From: Luzula sylvatica
Lineage: Eukaryota > Streptophyta > Magnoliopsida > Poales > Juncaceae
Assembly: GCA_946800325.1 (NCBI GenBank)
Contig: OX326961.1
Location: 46,587,415-46,651,414, forward strand
Direction of reading: 5' to 3'
Length of the DNA stretch: 64,000 nucleotides
Part shown: positions 33,448 through 45,839 of the stretch, one piece after another
How positions within the stretch are numbered: the stretch's first letter is position 1
Layout: each line of letters starts with the position of its first letter
Program-made: the position numbers and the translations under genes
The notes under the pieces: model-generated
Databases searched by the model: none
What the model was told of the DNA's origin: nothing
The model's input: only the letters and a program-made list of their open reading frames with translations

Positions 33448-33942
33448 TTAAAGTTTGTGCAACGTGATTAAGGCTTGAGGGCAGTCAGGATTAGTATTAG
33501 GCCTTTTGCAGTTTTGGCGACCGAGAGGACAGTGAGGATTAGGCCTTTGTCGAGCGAAAACGTAGTACGGGGCCGTGTGCTTGGGCGATTCTCCACAGAG
33601 CAGACAAACACCGGAGAGATGGGCGATTCTCTCCTACCAACAGCGAAGAAGAGGATAGAGAGATCGGACCGGCAGTACAATGGCGCCGTGGATTTCGTCG
33701 TCACTGGAGAGGAATGTCGTCCCAACGATGTTTCGTTGTTTCATTGAATCGACATGTTACGAGATATAGAGAGAAAGCAAGCGCGACAAAGAGAGGGAGA
33801 GAAGATAACGGCTGGTCAAGTCAAGAGGAAGGATTCGCAACATATTTTAGTGGGTTAATCTTAGCCTCTCGTCAGAATTGATGGATGGTCCAGATAAGGA
33901 AGTCTAATGTGGAAGACCAAATAAGATGTCAAGGAATTCTTC

Positions 33943-33945
<3 letters not shown>

Positions 33946-33996
<51 letters not shown>

Positions 33997-33998
33997 AT
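33946..33998. repeat. (AT)n microsatellite between two family Y elements
   Basis: About 45 bp of AT dinucleotides and then GTGTGTAT separate the right end of element 1 from the left end of element 2. Confidence 0.85.
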
Positions 33999-36724
33999 GG
34001 GGGGAGGATCCTTTGACACACTATTTGAACTCCAATATTGGACTCCCTAACGTGAGCCGTCAATTTATCTGGATGAACGGTTGATATTAACTCAAACTTA
34101 AACGCTGCTAAGATTCATTACTCTCTCACGGGGCCTTGACGGAGACCACTTCTCCCGTCATCTCTCTTTGATGTTCGTCCAATTCCCTCTCTCCCCCTCT
34201 CTCTCTTTACCCTGGCGAGGTCACGCCCTAAGCTCTCTATATCTCGTGTCTCGGTTCTTGTTGGGTGAGCTCACGCAGACCCAAGATTTCTCTCTCGAGC
34301 CATATTCCCATCACTGTATTGATGGTTGCATCTCACTGGTGAGAGATGTGTCCGTGTTCTTCTCATATTGTGTCAATTTAGGGATTATCGTGGATTCATT
34401 AACAACAATTAGACTTAATAGGACTAAATTGAGGCTCGTTTGTACTCTTTAAGGCTGAATTGGAGTTTAATTTGACAAATTGAGGTTGAACAAGGATTTA
34501 GTGTGGACTGGACAATTCGCCCAATTGGCTCTGAATTAGGGATCATTAAAGGATCTTAGGGTTTAATTTTCTTATTTAGAGTTTGATTCAAGTTAATTTT
34601 GCTAATTGAGTTGAAGTGATTCCAATTACATTTTCTTAATTTATTTTATTATTTGGTGATGATAGTGATATGGGAAAGAAGCTTTGATGATGGAACAATT
34701 TCACTCATCAATTTTTCTCTTGCTGGTGTTTCTGTTGCTCAAGCAGTTCAAAGTTGAGGTATTTTTTCTTTCATTAACACCTAGTTTTCAATTACGAGTT
34801 CCTTTTGCTACAATTAATTTGTATGGATTTGTACCAGTTGAAGCATCCAACTATCAACTCAGAAGAACTTGCTTAATGTCTTCTTGTACTTGTCGTGAAA
34901 CAAAAATCATCGCCGGGAGCAAGAAAGGCAGAATTGGTCCCTCGACTTCTTTTGAAGAAGGCAGAATTGGTGCACAACATAATTTATCGAGGAGTTTTGA
35001 TTTGCGTTTGCGAAAAGCAGAATTGGTCCTTTGAGTGGCTGGTGCAAAATAAAGTTATCTTCTATAACTCTCAAAGCAGTGGTCGAAATTCAAAATTAGA
35101 GTTTAATGGTTATTTAGACTTGTAGGATTATGTGAACATTTTTTGCAATTTTGATGAATTTGTGGACTAATGTATTTTTATGCTATTGTGTGGACTATTG
35201 TATTTTATGCTATTATGACTTCTATTAGTTAGAACTTTTACGGGATAATTTGAATTTTTCTTCGGTACACATGTATTAACGGTACATATTGGTATAGTTG
35301 ATGTTCAATATAAATTACAAATTACACACAATATAAGTTACAATTTTTCTTACATACACACGTATTCAGTACATATTGGTATAGTGATGTTCAATATAAA
35401 TTATAATATAAATTACAAATTACACCCACAATATAAAATACAATTTTTGTATAATAATATCAAATACAAAGCTAACACTGTCAAGTCTGTATCCCAGTTC
35501 CTACCACCCTTTGTATGTTCCAAGTTTATTCAATCAGACTTCACACAACAATAAAAAAAAGAAAATATTAGTAAACGTAGGGGCATTTTTGCAAATATAA
35601 AATGAAACAGGTATGCTTGGGCGGATAGGCAATGAGCGCGAATATCAAAGCATCCGCACCGCACTCGGCGATTCCGTCAGGAAAATCTTTCTTTTGGTCG
35701 TCATTGGCCATTCGAATTTTGTCCGAGTCCAAATTTCCCGCCTTGAGCCGCTTATTCAGACGATCAATTGTTATACCCGTTGTCACCTCTAACGGGTCCA
35801 CCATGTTCCCCAACGATTTTGCATTTTCCTCCCATGCGCATCCCTTATCATCAAATGCAAGTACACCTATATCATAAAAAATATCATATTTACCCGCTCA
35901 AAAATCATAAACATCATAACAATAGTACCTTTCGAAAGGGCACCACGAAGATGGTTCGAGAGAATAATTTCGAGTTTTGAAAGAGGTATTTATGATATTT
36001 TCATGTTTTGAAAGGGTATGTTGAGTTTATCTACCTGAACCAGTGTTGCTCGAATTGTTGAGGAATAATTTCGAGTTTTTTTGGCTTAACGTCTAAAGCG
36101 GCCGTCGCCATGTCACCACAGTTCACATGCCACTGATACCTAATTTTCGACTCGACCATGTCACCGCTTCTGGAAAAAATCCTATTGTCATTTCATTGTT
36201 CTTGCAATCTCTATATAACCCTAATATCCGATAATGATACCTAATTCAGATTCACTTGGCCAAATTGTCCACAATAAATTATAATTCAATCCCAATTTAC
36301 CAAAATAAACCCCAACTTTGCCCTACAGAATACAATCAAACATCAATTCAGTCCCAATAAGAAATATTAACGAATCCATGATAATCCCTAAATTGACCCA
36401 ATATGGAAAGAGCACGAACACAGTGCTCACAGGTGAGATGCAACCATGAATACAGTGAGCTCGCCCAAAAATAACCAAGATACGAGAGAGCTTAGGGCGT
36501 GGCTCGCCAAGGTGAAGAAAGAGAGAGAGAGAGAGAGAGTTGGTCGAATATCAAAGAGAGAGATGACGGGAGAAGTGGTCTCCGTCAGGGGTCCCGTGAG
36601 AGAGTAACGAATCTGAGCAGCGTTCAAGTTTGAGTTAATATCAACCGTTCATCCAAATAAATTGACGGCTCACGTTAGGGAGTCCAATATTGGAGTTCAA
36701 ATAGGGTGTCAAGGGATCATCCCG

Positions 36725-36727
<3 letters not shown>
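33999..36727. mobile_element. Family Y long-TIR element 2 (Pack-type) with captured host exon
   Basis: The ends are long inverted repeats of roughly 500 bp: 33999-34530 against the reverse complement of 36727-36200. Both contain TATTTGAACTCCAATATTGG, GTGAGCCGTCAATTTAT and GACGGAGACCACTTCTCCCG. The total is 2.73 kb, bounded by (AT)n on both sides, so the TSD cannot be read. The interior includes a fragment of valyl-tRNA synthetase. Very long TIRs and captured host exons are features of Pack-MULEs, so that class is the best guess. Frames at 34684-35125 have no recognisable product. Confidence 0.7.
35625..35866 (-). pseudogene. Valyl-tRNA synthetase exon fragment (captured)
   Basis: The minus strand from an intact 3' splice site (AG at 35868-35867) encodes VYLHLMIRDAHGRKM and then, after a 1-nt deletion, KSLGNMVDPLEV and on to KKDFPDGIAECGADAL, FALIAY. 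This is the class I signature region (KMSKS) and following segment of plant valyl-tRNA synthetase. The deletion falls in the first Ser codon of KMSKS and shifts the frame. No other synthetase exons are nearby, and the fragment lies inside a long-TIR element, so it is a transposon-captured gene piece rather than a gene. Confidence 0.85.
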
Positions 36728-36791
<64 letters not shown>

Positions 36792-39700
36792 TATATATAT
36801 AGATATGCTCCAAAAAAGAATTGAAACCTTTTTTTTATTTCAGCTTTTTTTAACTAAATTCGTATTTTCATGAAAAAGTTTGGAACTCGTTAAAATCATG
36901 ATTTTTTTCCAAAGCATTCTATTGATTTTGTTTCTGAAAAAATACTTACAAAAATTGTAACAATAATTTAAAAAAAATATATTATGTTAATATTATTTTT
37001 TGTTTGAAATTGTTTTCATAAAATGTATTGTGTCAATATATTTTTTTATTTCAAAAAATTGATGCATCAAGAGTATTTTGATGAATAATTTTTTTTTTTT
37101 TAATTATGTTTTTGTAAGTACTTTAATAACATATTTTTGGAAAGTATGTTGATGAATAAAATATCTATTTTCTTAATTATGTTTTTGTAAGTATCTTATT
37201 GAATATGTCTATTTGAAAGTATTTCCATGGTTACTTTTATGAAAATATCTTGAAGAATATTTTGGTAAATATTCTTCAATATTTTTAAAAGTGTTTTTGT
37301 AATATTCTTATAATACAAAAAAAAACAATAAAAAATCATGGCTCGTTCAGCCTGGTATATTCTAAAATGATATTATGAAAATAGGACCGCGAGAAAAGAA
37401 AAAAAACGGATGCTTCGACCTGGATTCAAACTCAACGCTTCCGAGTAAGAGTACAATAGCCTTACCAAGATTTTTCTTTTTGTCAACGATACAATCAATT
37501 AATGAATTATTTTTTCATTTATCATAAAAAATTACTGGTCAAAATAAATAAATAAGTCTTTGTATATCAATATTCATATATTCTAAAATAATGTATTCAT
37601 GTTTTCCGTAAAAATCGAAAATCTAAGATTTTGAGGTTATAAAAACTGTCTTCTTATTTTATTTCTTCATTAAATTATTCACATAACTATTTTTCTTTGT
37701 GTAATTGTCTTTCTTTTTCTTTGAATCTAAATTCCTCATGGTCCAGTTCATCACAAAACTTGATTTTTAACGTCTTTTAATTTCGGTTTTTAAATGCTTC
37801 TGTTTTAAAGGAAGTAATTGGCCTATAATCATTACATGGCTCCTCTTGTTTTAGGGCCGAAATATAGCCCAAACTATTTATTTTTTCATTATAATAATTT
37901 TAGGCCATGCCTATAATAAAAAGAGATTATAAGGACCACATTTTTAAGCTGGAGTAACATTACAAATTACAAATCACAAATAGTTAAGATCAGACATTAC
38001 AAATAGAATACAATAATACATTTGTATGTATCAAAATACAAGTAGAATACAATAATACATTTGTATGCATCAAAATACAAATAGAATACAATAATACATT
38101 TGTATGTATCAAAATACATCTATAGAGTAAATGATCAAAAATAAGAAAAAGATAAATAGATTATAGAGTTTTCGTCGGTCCTTATCGTAACGAGAAAAAA
38201 CAGGAAGATGTTATGGATTTGTTAAGGAGCCGGGACCATGCGTCCCTCTCTCTCCTCGAAGATTTTTTGAATTAGTAGCGTATTAATACGATACATGTAT
38301 TTCAGTATGATGAAATTGACAATATATGCGTATCGGCACCAACGAAAAGAAATTACGTGTTAATATTCCTTATTTATAATTTGATTCCCTTAATAATATG
38401 GACGGATATCCGCCACTACTATCGCATATTTTCCTTAACTAGCAATAGGAGAAAGGCACATGGTCGTTTGATTCTTTTTTCAGTTTTGACCGTATTTAGT
38501 GCACTCCAAAATGCACGCCGATACTTATGCGGGTTTTATATATTTTAAGATGTATGATATATTTTTAAATACATGTTATATTTTTTAATGTATAATATAT
38601 ATTTATTTGTTATACATTTTTATATATTTTTAAATGCAATATGATACATTTTTTAAGATATAGAATAACATTTTGTATAATTTTTTTATTAGATTTTTTT
38701 TGTATAATAATTTATATATATATTTCTTTGTGCGTTTGGAGTGCACAAATACAGTCAAAATTGTATAAATGCGATAAAAAAAATCAAAATGTCACGTGTT
38801 GTTTTTTTATTGATGAAGTGCATATCCGCAAGTACTCTAGTCAACCCCTTTTGAGTTTCAAAAATGATACTCTCACATAAGCTTTCCACCGAACAAGCCC
38901 CGAACAGATCTTTTGCATAACAATTTGATGTGGGTCCCATTTGGCATTTAATATCATTCATATGCAAATGTTCATTTCGGGACTAAATCAGTGAATAATT
39001 TCGGGATGTGTAGCATTGTTGTTTTGAGTTTTAGTCGAGACAATTTAATGTACATTGTGAATGGATAATGACATAAATGGAATTGATTCAGAAATTTGTC
39101 CTAAGAAGTTTGCTTGCTCCAATCCTCCTCATCTGGGACAATAATTGAATTGTGGTGATTATGATCCTGATCTTGATATACAGTACAAATTGCTTTATTC
39201 GATTTTAATGATGGTGAATGGTGATGGACATTTCACCGACTTAAATATCCACAAACTAATTCCTCAATATCGGAATGAACATCATCATCATGGAAAGATG
39301 GCACTTCTTCTTATGTTAGAATTTTCTTTTTATTTATAATCTCCTTTCTTCTCAAATTAGCCGAAATAACGTATTAAAAACAAAGTTTCACCAAATTCGT
39401 AGAAACCGCGTATTAAAACAACATGTTTTCGCCGAGTAAAGAGACGGAAAATAAGAAATTTTGTCTAGTTTTATAGCGTTAATATTATTATTATTTCTTA
39501 AACACTAAATTTATTCAGACATTTTCGCTCCATAATGAAGCGTAAATGTTTTTTTCCCAAACCAATACCAGAACGAATCAGTATCAATTTTTTTTAATTT
39601 TCGCCTCGTGATGGGGCGAAAATGCTTAATCCGTGTTTTTAACAACTAAATTCAACCTTTAATTGCGAAAATACTCCATTTTTTCTACTACATCTGGCGA

Positions 39701-40008
39701 AAACACTGTTTGTACAAATTTGAACAAAAGAATATTGTTGTTTTTGATAATAAAGTTGAAAATAAAATTATAGGAATCTGTTCACATGTTTGGTGTTTCA
39801 TTGTCGTGCTCCATAATGGACTCATCGTCATGGGCAAAAGCCACCAGCCATGCGGTGGGTCATGTCAAACACGAAAACTACGATAACAGCCACAAAATTA
39901 TTAATAAAAGTCATTAAACAGTCTATTCTAAAATATGGATAATTGCTTGTACGTCTGGATGTTCAATAAAGAAATGCTTTTTGTACTTTACTTGAATTAT
40001 TGTTTTAT
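36728..40008. other. AT-rich intergenic region with small repeats
   Basis: (TA)n, (GA)n and TATATA blocks fill 36728-36800. At about 37415-37475 the minus strand resembles a degenerate tRNA-like B box (GTTTGAATCCAGGTC), possibly a SINE or tRNA relic. About 37975-38115 holds three copies of ATACAAATAGAATACAATAATACATTTGTATG-like units. About 38455-38810 has inverted arms (TTTTGACCGTATTTAGTGCACTCC against TTTTGACTGTATTTGTGCACTCC), a probable MITE. I recognise no gene. A 64-codon frame at 39145-39339 has no visible similarity. Confidence 0.45.
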
Positions 40009-40825
40009 GGGAAATTTTCAAAAAAACCCCTATCTTTTTTAGATATTATAGAAAACCCCCTATCTTTTTGGAAACTCCAAAAAAACTCTTCTACCAAACT
40101 TTTATTTTCAAATTACCCCCTATGGGGTTCAAATTAACTATGGATGGTGTTAAATATTTTTTTATGACCAAAATATCCTTCATTTTACATATTTAGTAAT
40201 TAAAATAATGTTTTTGTTATTTGTATTAATTTTAAAAAAGTCCTAATTTTTTGTTTTTTGCTTATAATAATTTTTAAAAAATAATTGTCATATGTTATAT
40301 GAATATAATTTTAATATTTCATACATTACATATACTTGACTTTCAGAACTTTTTATTGAAAAAATAACATAAAATAATAATAAGATTAACAACAATATTA
40401 AAAGAACACCTTGCAAATATTTAAAAAATAAAATATCATGAATCTATTAAAAGCATACATAAAAGAAGAACGAAAATAAAATTAAAATAGATGTTTAAAG
40501 AAATATTTTTCTTTCAGTATATTTTTAAGTTGTTTATTTTATTATTATCTGATGTTAGTTTTTCATGAATAATAAATGAAATATTAAAATTATACAAACA
40601 CAACATTTAATAATTTTATTTTTGTGAAATCATTATATGTTAAAAATTATTTATGAAAAAATAACAAAAATATATGAAAATAGAAGGGTATTTTGGTCAA
40701 AAAAAAAAATTTAACACCATCCTTGGTTAGTTTTAACCCCTATAGGGGGTATTTGAAAATAAAAATTAGGTAGAGGGGGTTTTTTGGAGTTTCCAAAAAG
40801 ATAGGGGGTTTTTTGAAAATTTCCC
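40009..40825. mobile_element. Family X long-TIR MULE-like element, copy 4
   Basis: A perfect 9-bp TSD, TTGTTTTAT, flanks the element (40000-40008 and 40826-40834). The 817-bp element begins GGGAAATTTTCAAAAAA and ends in its inverted counterpart TTTTTTGAAAATTTCCC. The arms pair for about 150 bp. It is among the best-preserved family members and has no coding capacity. Confidence 0.85.
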
Positions 40826-40834
40826 TTGTTTTAT

Positions 40835-41015
40835 TAATATACTATGAATTTAATTTTTTTTAACTATACTGTGTAAAAATATGCACAGTTAGACCTCGAA
40901 AAAACTATAAATAATTATTTTCTTACTATCAATTGTTAAATAAAAAATTTATATACATACGAGGGAGGCTAACCTACTTAATTAAGTACCAAAGATTTAG
41001 TACTTAATGTTTTTT

Positions 41016-41082
<67 letters not shown>

Positions 41083-41716
41083 GAGATATGATAGGCGAAA
41101 CTATCGAAATTTCAATTAAAAAAATAAAAAGTTTTTACAATGGTTTTGGTACGTCGTATCCTCACTAGATTAATCAAGGTAAAAGACAAAAATGTGTAGC
41201 TTTAAAGAAATGTAACGTTTGAGAAATTAACGTATATATTATTTCTTTATTCTTTTTAATCTTCAGTAGATTATATCTTTTCTAAAATAAAGTGTGTTCG
41301 TCTATTTTGTAAAATTAGTGATTAATTGTGCACACAATAATAAAATAAAAGATTAAAATAAATTGCAATAAAATAAAAGCTCAATTGTCTGATATTTCAG
41401 AAAGAAAAAAAGCATACAAAATGAGTATTATTTTACACGCAAGCGGGTGTTTACTCGCTAAAATTACATGAAACATGCCCTAAAAAACGAGAAAACAAAC
41501 CCTAAAAGGGAGATGCTTCATTCTTATGTGGTCAGAGTTCATTGTACAAAACTAAATACATAAACACAACTAAGATAGTCATCTAAATAAATCTAGTTCT
41601 CGTGTGAAAATCAAGTGTACACAACACCAATTTCCCGTTACAAGCAATAATTCGTAATCTTTCTTACCCACGTCGAAAAAAGAAGATAATATATGTGAGT
41701 TAGTCCATTAAAACCA
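40835..41716. other. AT-rich DNA and 3' flank of phytochrome B
   Basis: A (TA)n tract spans about 41023-41068 beside a T-run. The 300 bp nearest 41716 should include the phytochrome B 3' UTR on the minus strand. No gene is seen. Confidence 0.5.
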
Positions 41717-44700
41717 TCAACTCTCCATATTGTTCTCGTTTCGAGGTATCGGAAGCTCGAGAGCGACGAGGAAGAAACTCCTCTCGGACTCTCTTATATA
41801 TTGAACTTCGCCTCCCATTAATTTAAGCAACTTTCTCGAAATATTTAAACTCAGCCCTTCTTGCGTGCTCCATCGCGAATTATGGAACATATCTTGCACC
41901 ATTTCCGATGGTAACCCCTCTCCCGGACACGCAAACCTAACCGACAAATTTCAATCATTTATTAAATAATAAATATTTATTTGTTTTGCCAACCTGAAGA
42001 GGAAGAGGATGGATGGGGGGGAGCCGTCGAATGGGGATTTAGGAGTGAGTCTGACTTGAATCTCGGTCCAGCCATTCTCGGCTGGTGCGCACCGTACCAT
42101 GCTCAGCAAAAAATCTGCGAGCACTTGTTGAACTCTGTATTGGTCTCCATACGCAGAGGTCTCCTTTATTTCTTCGGGAATATCTCTTATCAATTGTAAC
42201 CCTCTTTCTCTCAGTAAAATCATTACTTGACTCACTACCGAATTTATTACATTTCCCACCAAAAAATCACTTTTGTCCAGCACCAACGACCTAAAATTAA
42301 ATCGAAAATAAAATATGTAAACTCCCCAACAAAATAAATATGGAAAAAAAGAGTACGAACCCATCTTCAATAGACTGCAAATTAGCTTCCTTGACAACCT
42401 TCAACATTTGTCTCTCGCAAGAGATGCTCGTCTCTAAAAATTGCTTCTGATCGTCGGTCAAATCGGTCATCTCCAAGAGAGAATTCGTGAATCTAATACC
42501 GCTCAATGGGTTATTAATTTCCTGACAAATATAAGCCAATTCCTTCATTCTAGCAAAGCATTTCTTTTCTTGTTGTCTTTGTATTTCCAAAGCTTGTTGC
42601 AATTCGGGACTCGCGATCTGCAAGAAGAAAAATGCGCCAATTGCTTGCCCGTCCACATTACTCCTCGTATTCGCATTTAACAACGCCTTCAAAATAAAAC
42701 AAATGGGTATTCATTTATTTCGTTTTTTACAATTTTCAATAAATAAAGGGATTCTTTTTAAACTTCCCAAAATATAAAAAGAATCATGACATACCTGCAC
42801 GTACTTGCCGTTCTTATCATAAAACGAGAACGGGAACTTATCGGTCTCTTCTCCACCAATCGCATTATGCAACACGATCATGAATTTAGTCAACGCGTCA
42901 GGTCCTTTCAACCTACAACAACTACCGAAAACTTCGCCCGCAAGTAACTTCCCAGTTATCTCTCCTTTCGTCCATCCAGTCAATTTCTCCATGGCTGTGT
43001 TCCACTCGGAGCAACACGTGTTCTCATCAGACGCGAATATCGGTGGGATCAACGGGTTCGGACTATGAACTATCGCTTTATAGTCTCCTTGGATATTCAC
43101 GAATTTATCCATCACCACCTTTTGTGACGTCACGTCTTGGCCCACGAAGCAAACGCCAACTATGTTGTTCGTGTAGTCGCGGCTCGAACACGCGTTCACG
43201 ACTACAAATACGGCTCGATTCGCTTGTTCGGTCTCAAATGTTTTTAGCTTTATCTCCACATTTTTGTCTTCTTCTCCTACTCATGATTAACTCGTTTTGT
43301 CAATACAAATTTACAAAAATTAAATTCATTTTCAATCTCACCTCTCATGGCACGATTGAGAAGTTTATCGACGATTACTTGAGACTCCTTAAAAACCAAG
43401 TCATGGACAAGAGATTTCCCCATGGCCTCCTCGACGGCAAGACCGGTCAACTCGACCAACTTAGCATTCCACCCATTAATCTTCCCTTCCGAATCCACCG
43501 CAAAAATCGGGGCCGTAGCCGTCTCAATCAATCTCACCATCTCCCTCGCAACCGAACTCAACTCATCAATCCCTTGTATCTCCAAATCCGCCAATTGGCC
43601 ATTCACAATCGCCTTGGACGAATTCCCCCCTCCTCCTCCTCCTTCCCCCGCCTCTTTAAACGAATCCCTCAAAATCAACTGCAATGAGTGAATCGCGTCC
43701 ATCTCCGCGTTATCCCACGGCAAACTACGACTCTTAACAACCTCCAAAAATGCTTTGAAGGAGGATCGAGGGTGCATCCGTTGCCCGTCGTCTTTGTCCT
43801 CCGGATGATGTTTTGCGCCACCCCATTTTATTTCTTTGGCTGTGTGCGAACGGAACCAAAAGAGGTAATCTTTCGGAGTGATGTACGCGACGGCCATTCC
43901 GCAAACTGCGTCGCCCAAGGAGGCAGCGTTCGGGTACCCTGCGTCTGCCAGGCTGTCCGTGCTGAGACCCGTTGAGTCGCCGTGGCATGCTAATAGCCAC
44001 TCAATTATGTCCTTGATTTGTGTTTCGGTTGGGGTCACGCCAAGTGAATTGTACCTGAAAAGTAAGCAATTTTACGTTTTAGCCCTTCAAACTTCAAAAT
44101 GCATGTATAAAAGTGATGAAATGTAATTGCCTGCCATGGTAGAAAAGAGCAGCGCCGTCACACTTGACCAAATCCATGATACTCGGACTCTGCATAACAA
44201 TACCGGTGGGCGAATCTCTCAAAAGCATATCGCACAACAAAGTTTGGGTCCGCAAAATATGCTTCTCTGACAACTGGAGCGCCAGCTGGAGCTCCATGTT
44301 CAGCTGCAGCGCAAACGCCTGCATTAAAAACTCGCACGCATATCGAAGCGGGAACGGTATGCATCTCGGGGAAGTGTGGTGACAAACCACCAATCCCCAA
44401 AGCTTCATCGAGGTGGTCCCTCTAGAAGACGAAGACGGCTCGTCGTCAGGTGAATTAATTATAACCGCCAGTACTAATGACGCAATAGACCCCATGTTGA
44501 CCATGTATTGCGAATGACAGCCATGTGGCGCTCTGAGAGTGGATCCGACAAGACAAAGCGGTTGAGTCAAAGACTCGTCTTGGATCACTCGGACCGGAAT
44601 CGCTCTGCAGTCTGCAATCATTCGAACCCGATTTTGCTTGAATAAAAATCGCGACGCTTGGGGAATATCCGTAGCGGGATAATGCAACCCTAAATAGGGT

Positions 44701-45839
44701 TCTAAATCTTGTCGTCGAGACTCGGCAACCACCTCGCCGTGTTCGTCTTCGTGGAACTTGTAAACCATGACTCGATCGTATCCGGTGAGTTCGCGCACGT
44801 GTTCTACGACAGTGTCGCATAATAATTTGACGTCGCCACCTGGAAGGGCTTGCAGACGGGAGATCGCACGGACTGCCAGCTTTTGCGACTGGACGGCTCC
44901 GGCGATGGAGAGAGCTGGGTCTTCGGACCGAGCTGGTTCGAGGTCGATCACTATGCCTACGTCGATTCTATGGAGAATTGCGTAGAATGGTCGGCCCGAG
45001 GCACGAGAATGGATCCATAAGGGGTTTAACAGAGTGATTTCTCGAGCTGAGGTGGCGCGTTCTAGAAGCAGGGAGGAAGATGGTGTGAAGAGTAACCTCA
45101 CATCCGTGCCTGTTAATAAAAAATGATTAGTTTACTTGGGTTTTTATTTATATTTAGTGAAATATCAAGCTTCTAGAAGTATTAGAAAGAGAGATTTTTC
45201 TTTGATCCAGTCATTCCGTTACTACTTTAGGATACTCAACTTATTATAATGGGGTAACGTGCAGCATGGTGGCCTGAAGTTAATTGAGATGAGCTTCAAG
45301 GATTAAAAAATTCCACCAATTTGCAAAAAGGGGTTAAAATAATATAAAATCTAACCAATGGATACAGGTTCTACGCGGCGGTCGAGGGAGGGGACGGAAT
45401 GATGGGGCGACAAATCGAGCAACTCCGGCGCATTCTCGCTGTATGCAATGACCCTAAACGAGCTTTCATCGACGGCTAGAGTGCACCCAAAAGGCTGGAT
45501 ATGACCACCGCGTTGAATTCTGGACAAGTAAGCGGTGATCTGCTGTTCAGGAGGAAGAGAAGAAGATGGGGCAGCTCTTACAGATTGGGAATAGTCGAAA
45601 GACCGGCCAGACTCGCCGGATTGCTCGAAGACGGCGTGGAGGCGGGCGTCTAGTGTGTACTGAGCAACCGCTTTACTTACAGAATCCGTTGCAGTTGCTG
45701 TTGCAGTTGCAGTTGCGGTGGCAGTAGCCGGAGTTTGACTTGGGTTTGCCGTGGCCGTCTCTGTAACCGTAAGTCGAGCGTTGCTGCCGCCGGAGGACTG
45801 AGAGTGGTGTGTGTGACCCCTCCGGCTGCCTGAAGCCAT
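41717..45839 (-). CDS. PHYB: Phytochrome B, red/far-red photoreceptor
   Basis: Seven exons (minus strand): 45839-45356, 45109-44131, 44054-43342, 43276-42795, 42686-42361, 42290-41994 and 41936-41717, giving 1166 aa. The product is a bilin-binding photoreceptor that moves from cytosol to nucleus on red-light activation and represses PIF factors. Order: N-terminal extension (1 to about 90, with an Ala-Thr repeat at 38-51), PAS, GAF (YPATDIP with Asp309, chromophore Cys359 in [11 protein letters not shown]), PHY (MHPRSSF), two PAS domains, and a histidine-kinase-related domain. Length and Cys position match Arabidopsis PHYB (1172 aa, Cys357). The N-terminal extension excludes PHYE. The start MASGSR matches other PHYB proteins; an in-frame ATG 34 codons upstream is less likely. 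Introns 1, 3 and 6 are additional to the three usual in angiosperm phytochromes, and intron 2 has a GC donor. Confidence 0.95.

Larger units (their letters stand above)
28485..33945. mobile_element. Family Y long-TIR element 1, hosting an LTR retrotransposon
   Basis: The left end reads GGGGAAGGATCCCTTGAC and the reverse complement of the right end GGGGAAGAATTCCTTGAC. The similarity continues inwards for about 95 bp (ACATTAGACT, CCATCCAT, GGCTAAGATTAAC). Both ends abut TA-rich DNA. Without the nested 2.8-kb retrotransposon the element is about 2.65 kb, close to element 2. The first about 500 bp after the left end match element 2's inverted repeats. No transposase is recognised, and the interior (29050-30640) has only short frames without recognisable domains. 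Confidence 0.6.

Noticed and set aside
35568..35813. 81-codon frame considered a functional small gene
   Set aside because: It is only the post-frameshift part of a valyl-tRNA synthetase exon inside a transposon.
37415..37475. Possible tRNA gene on the minus strand
   Set aside because: Only a B-box-like segment is recognisable. I could not fold a full cloverleaf, so at most it is a SINE or tRNA relic.
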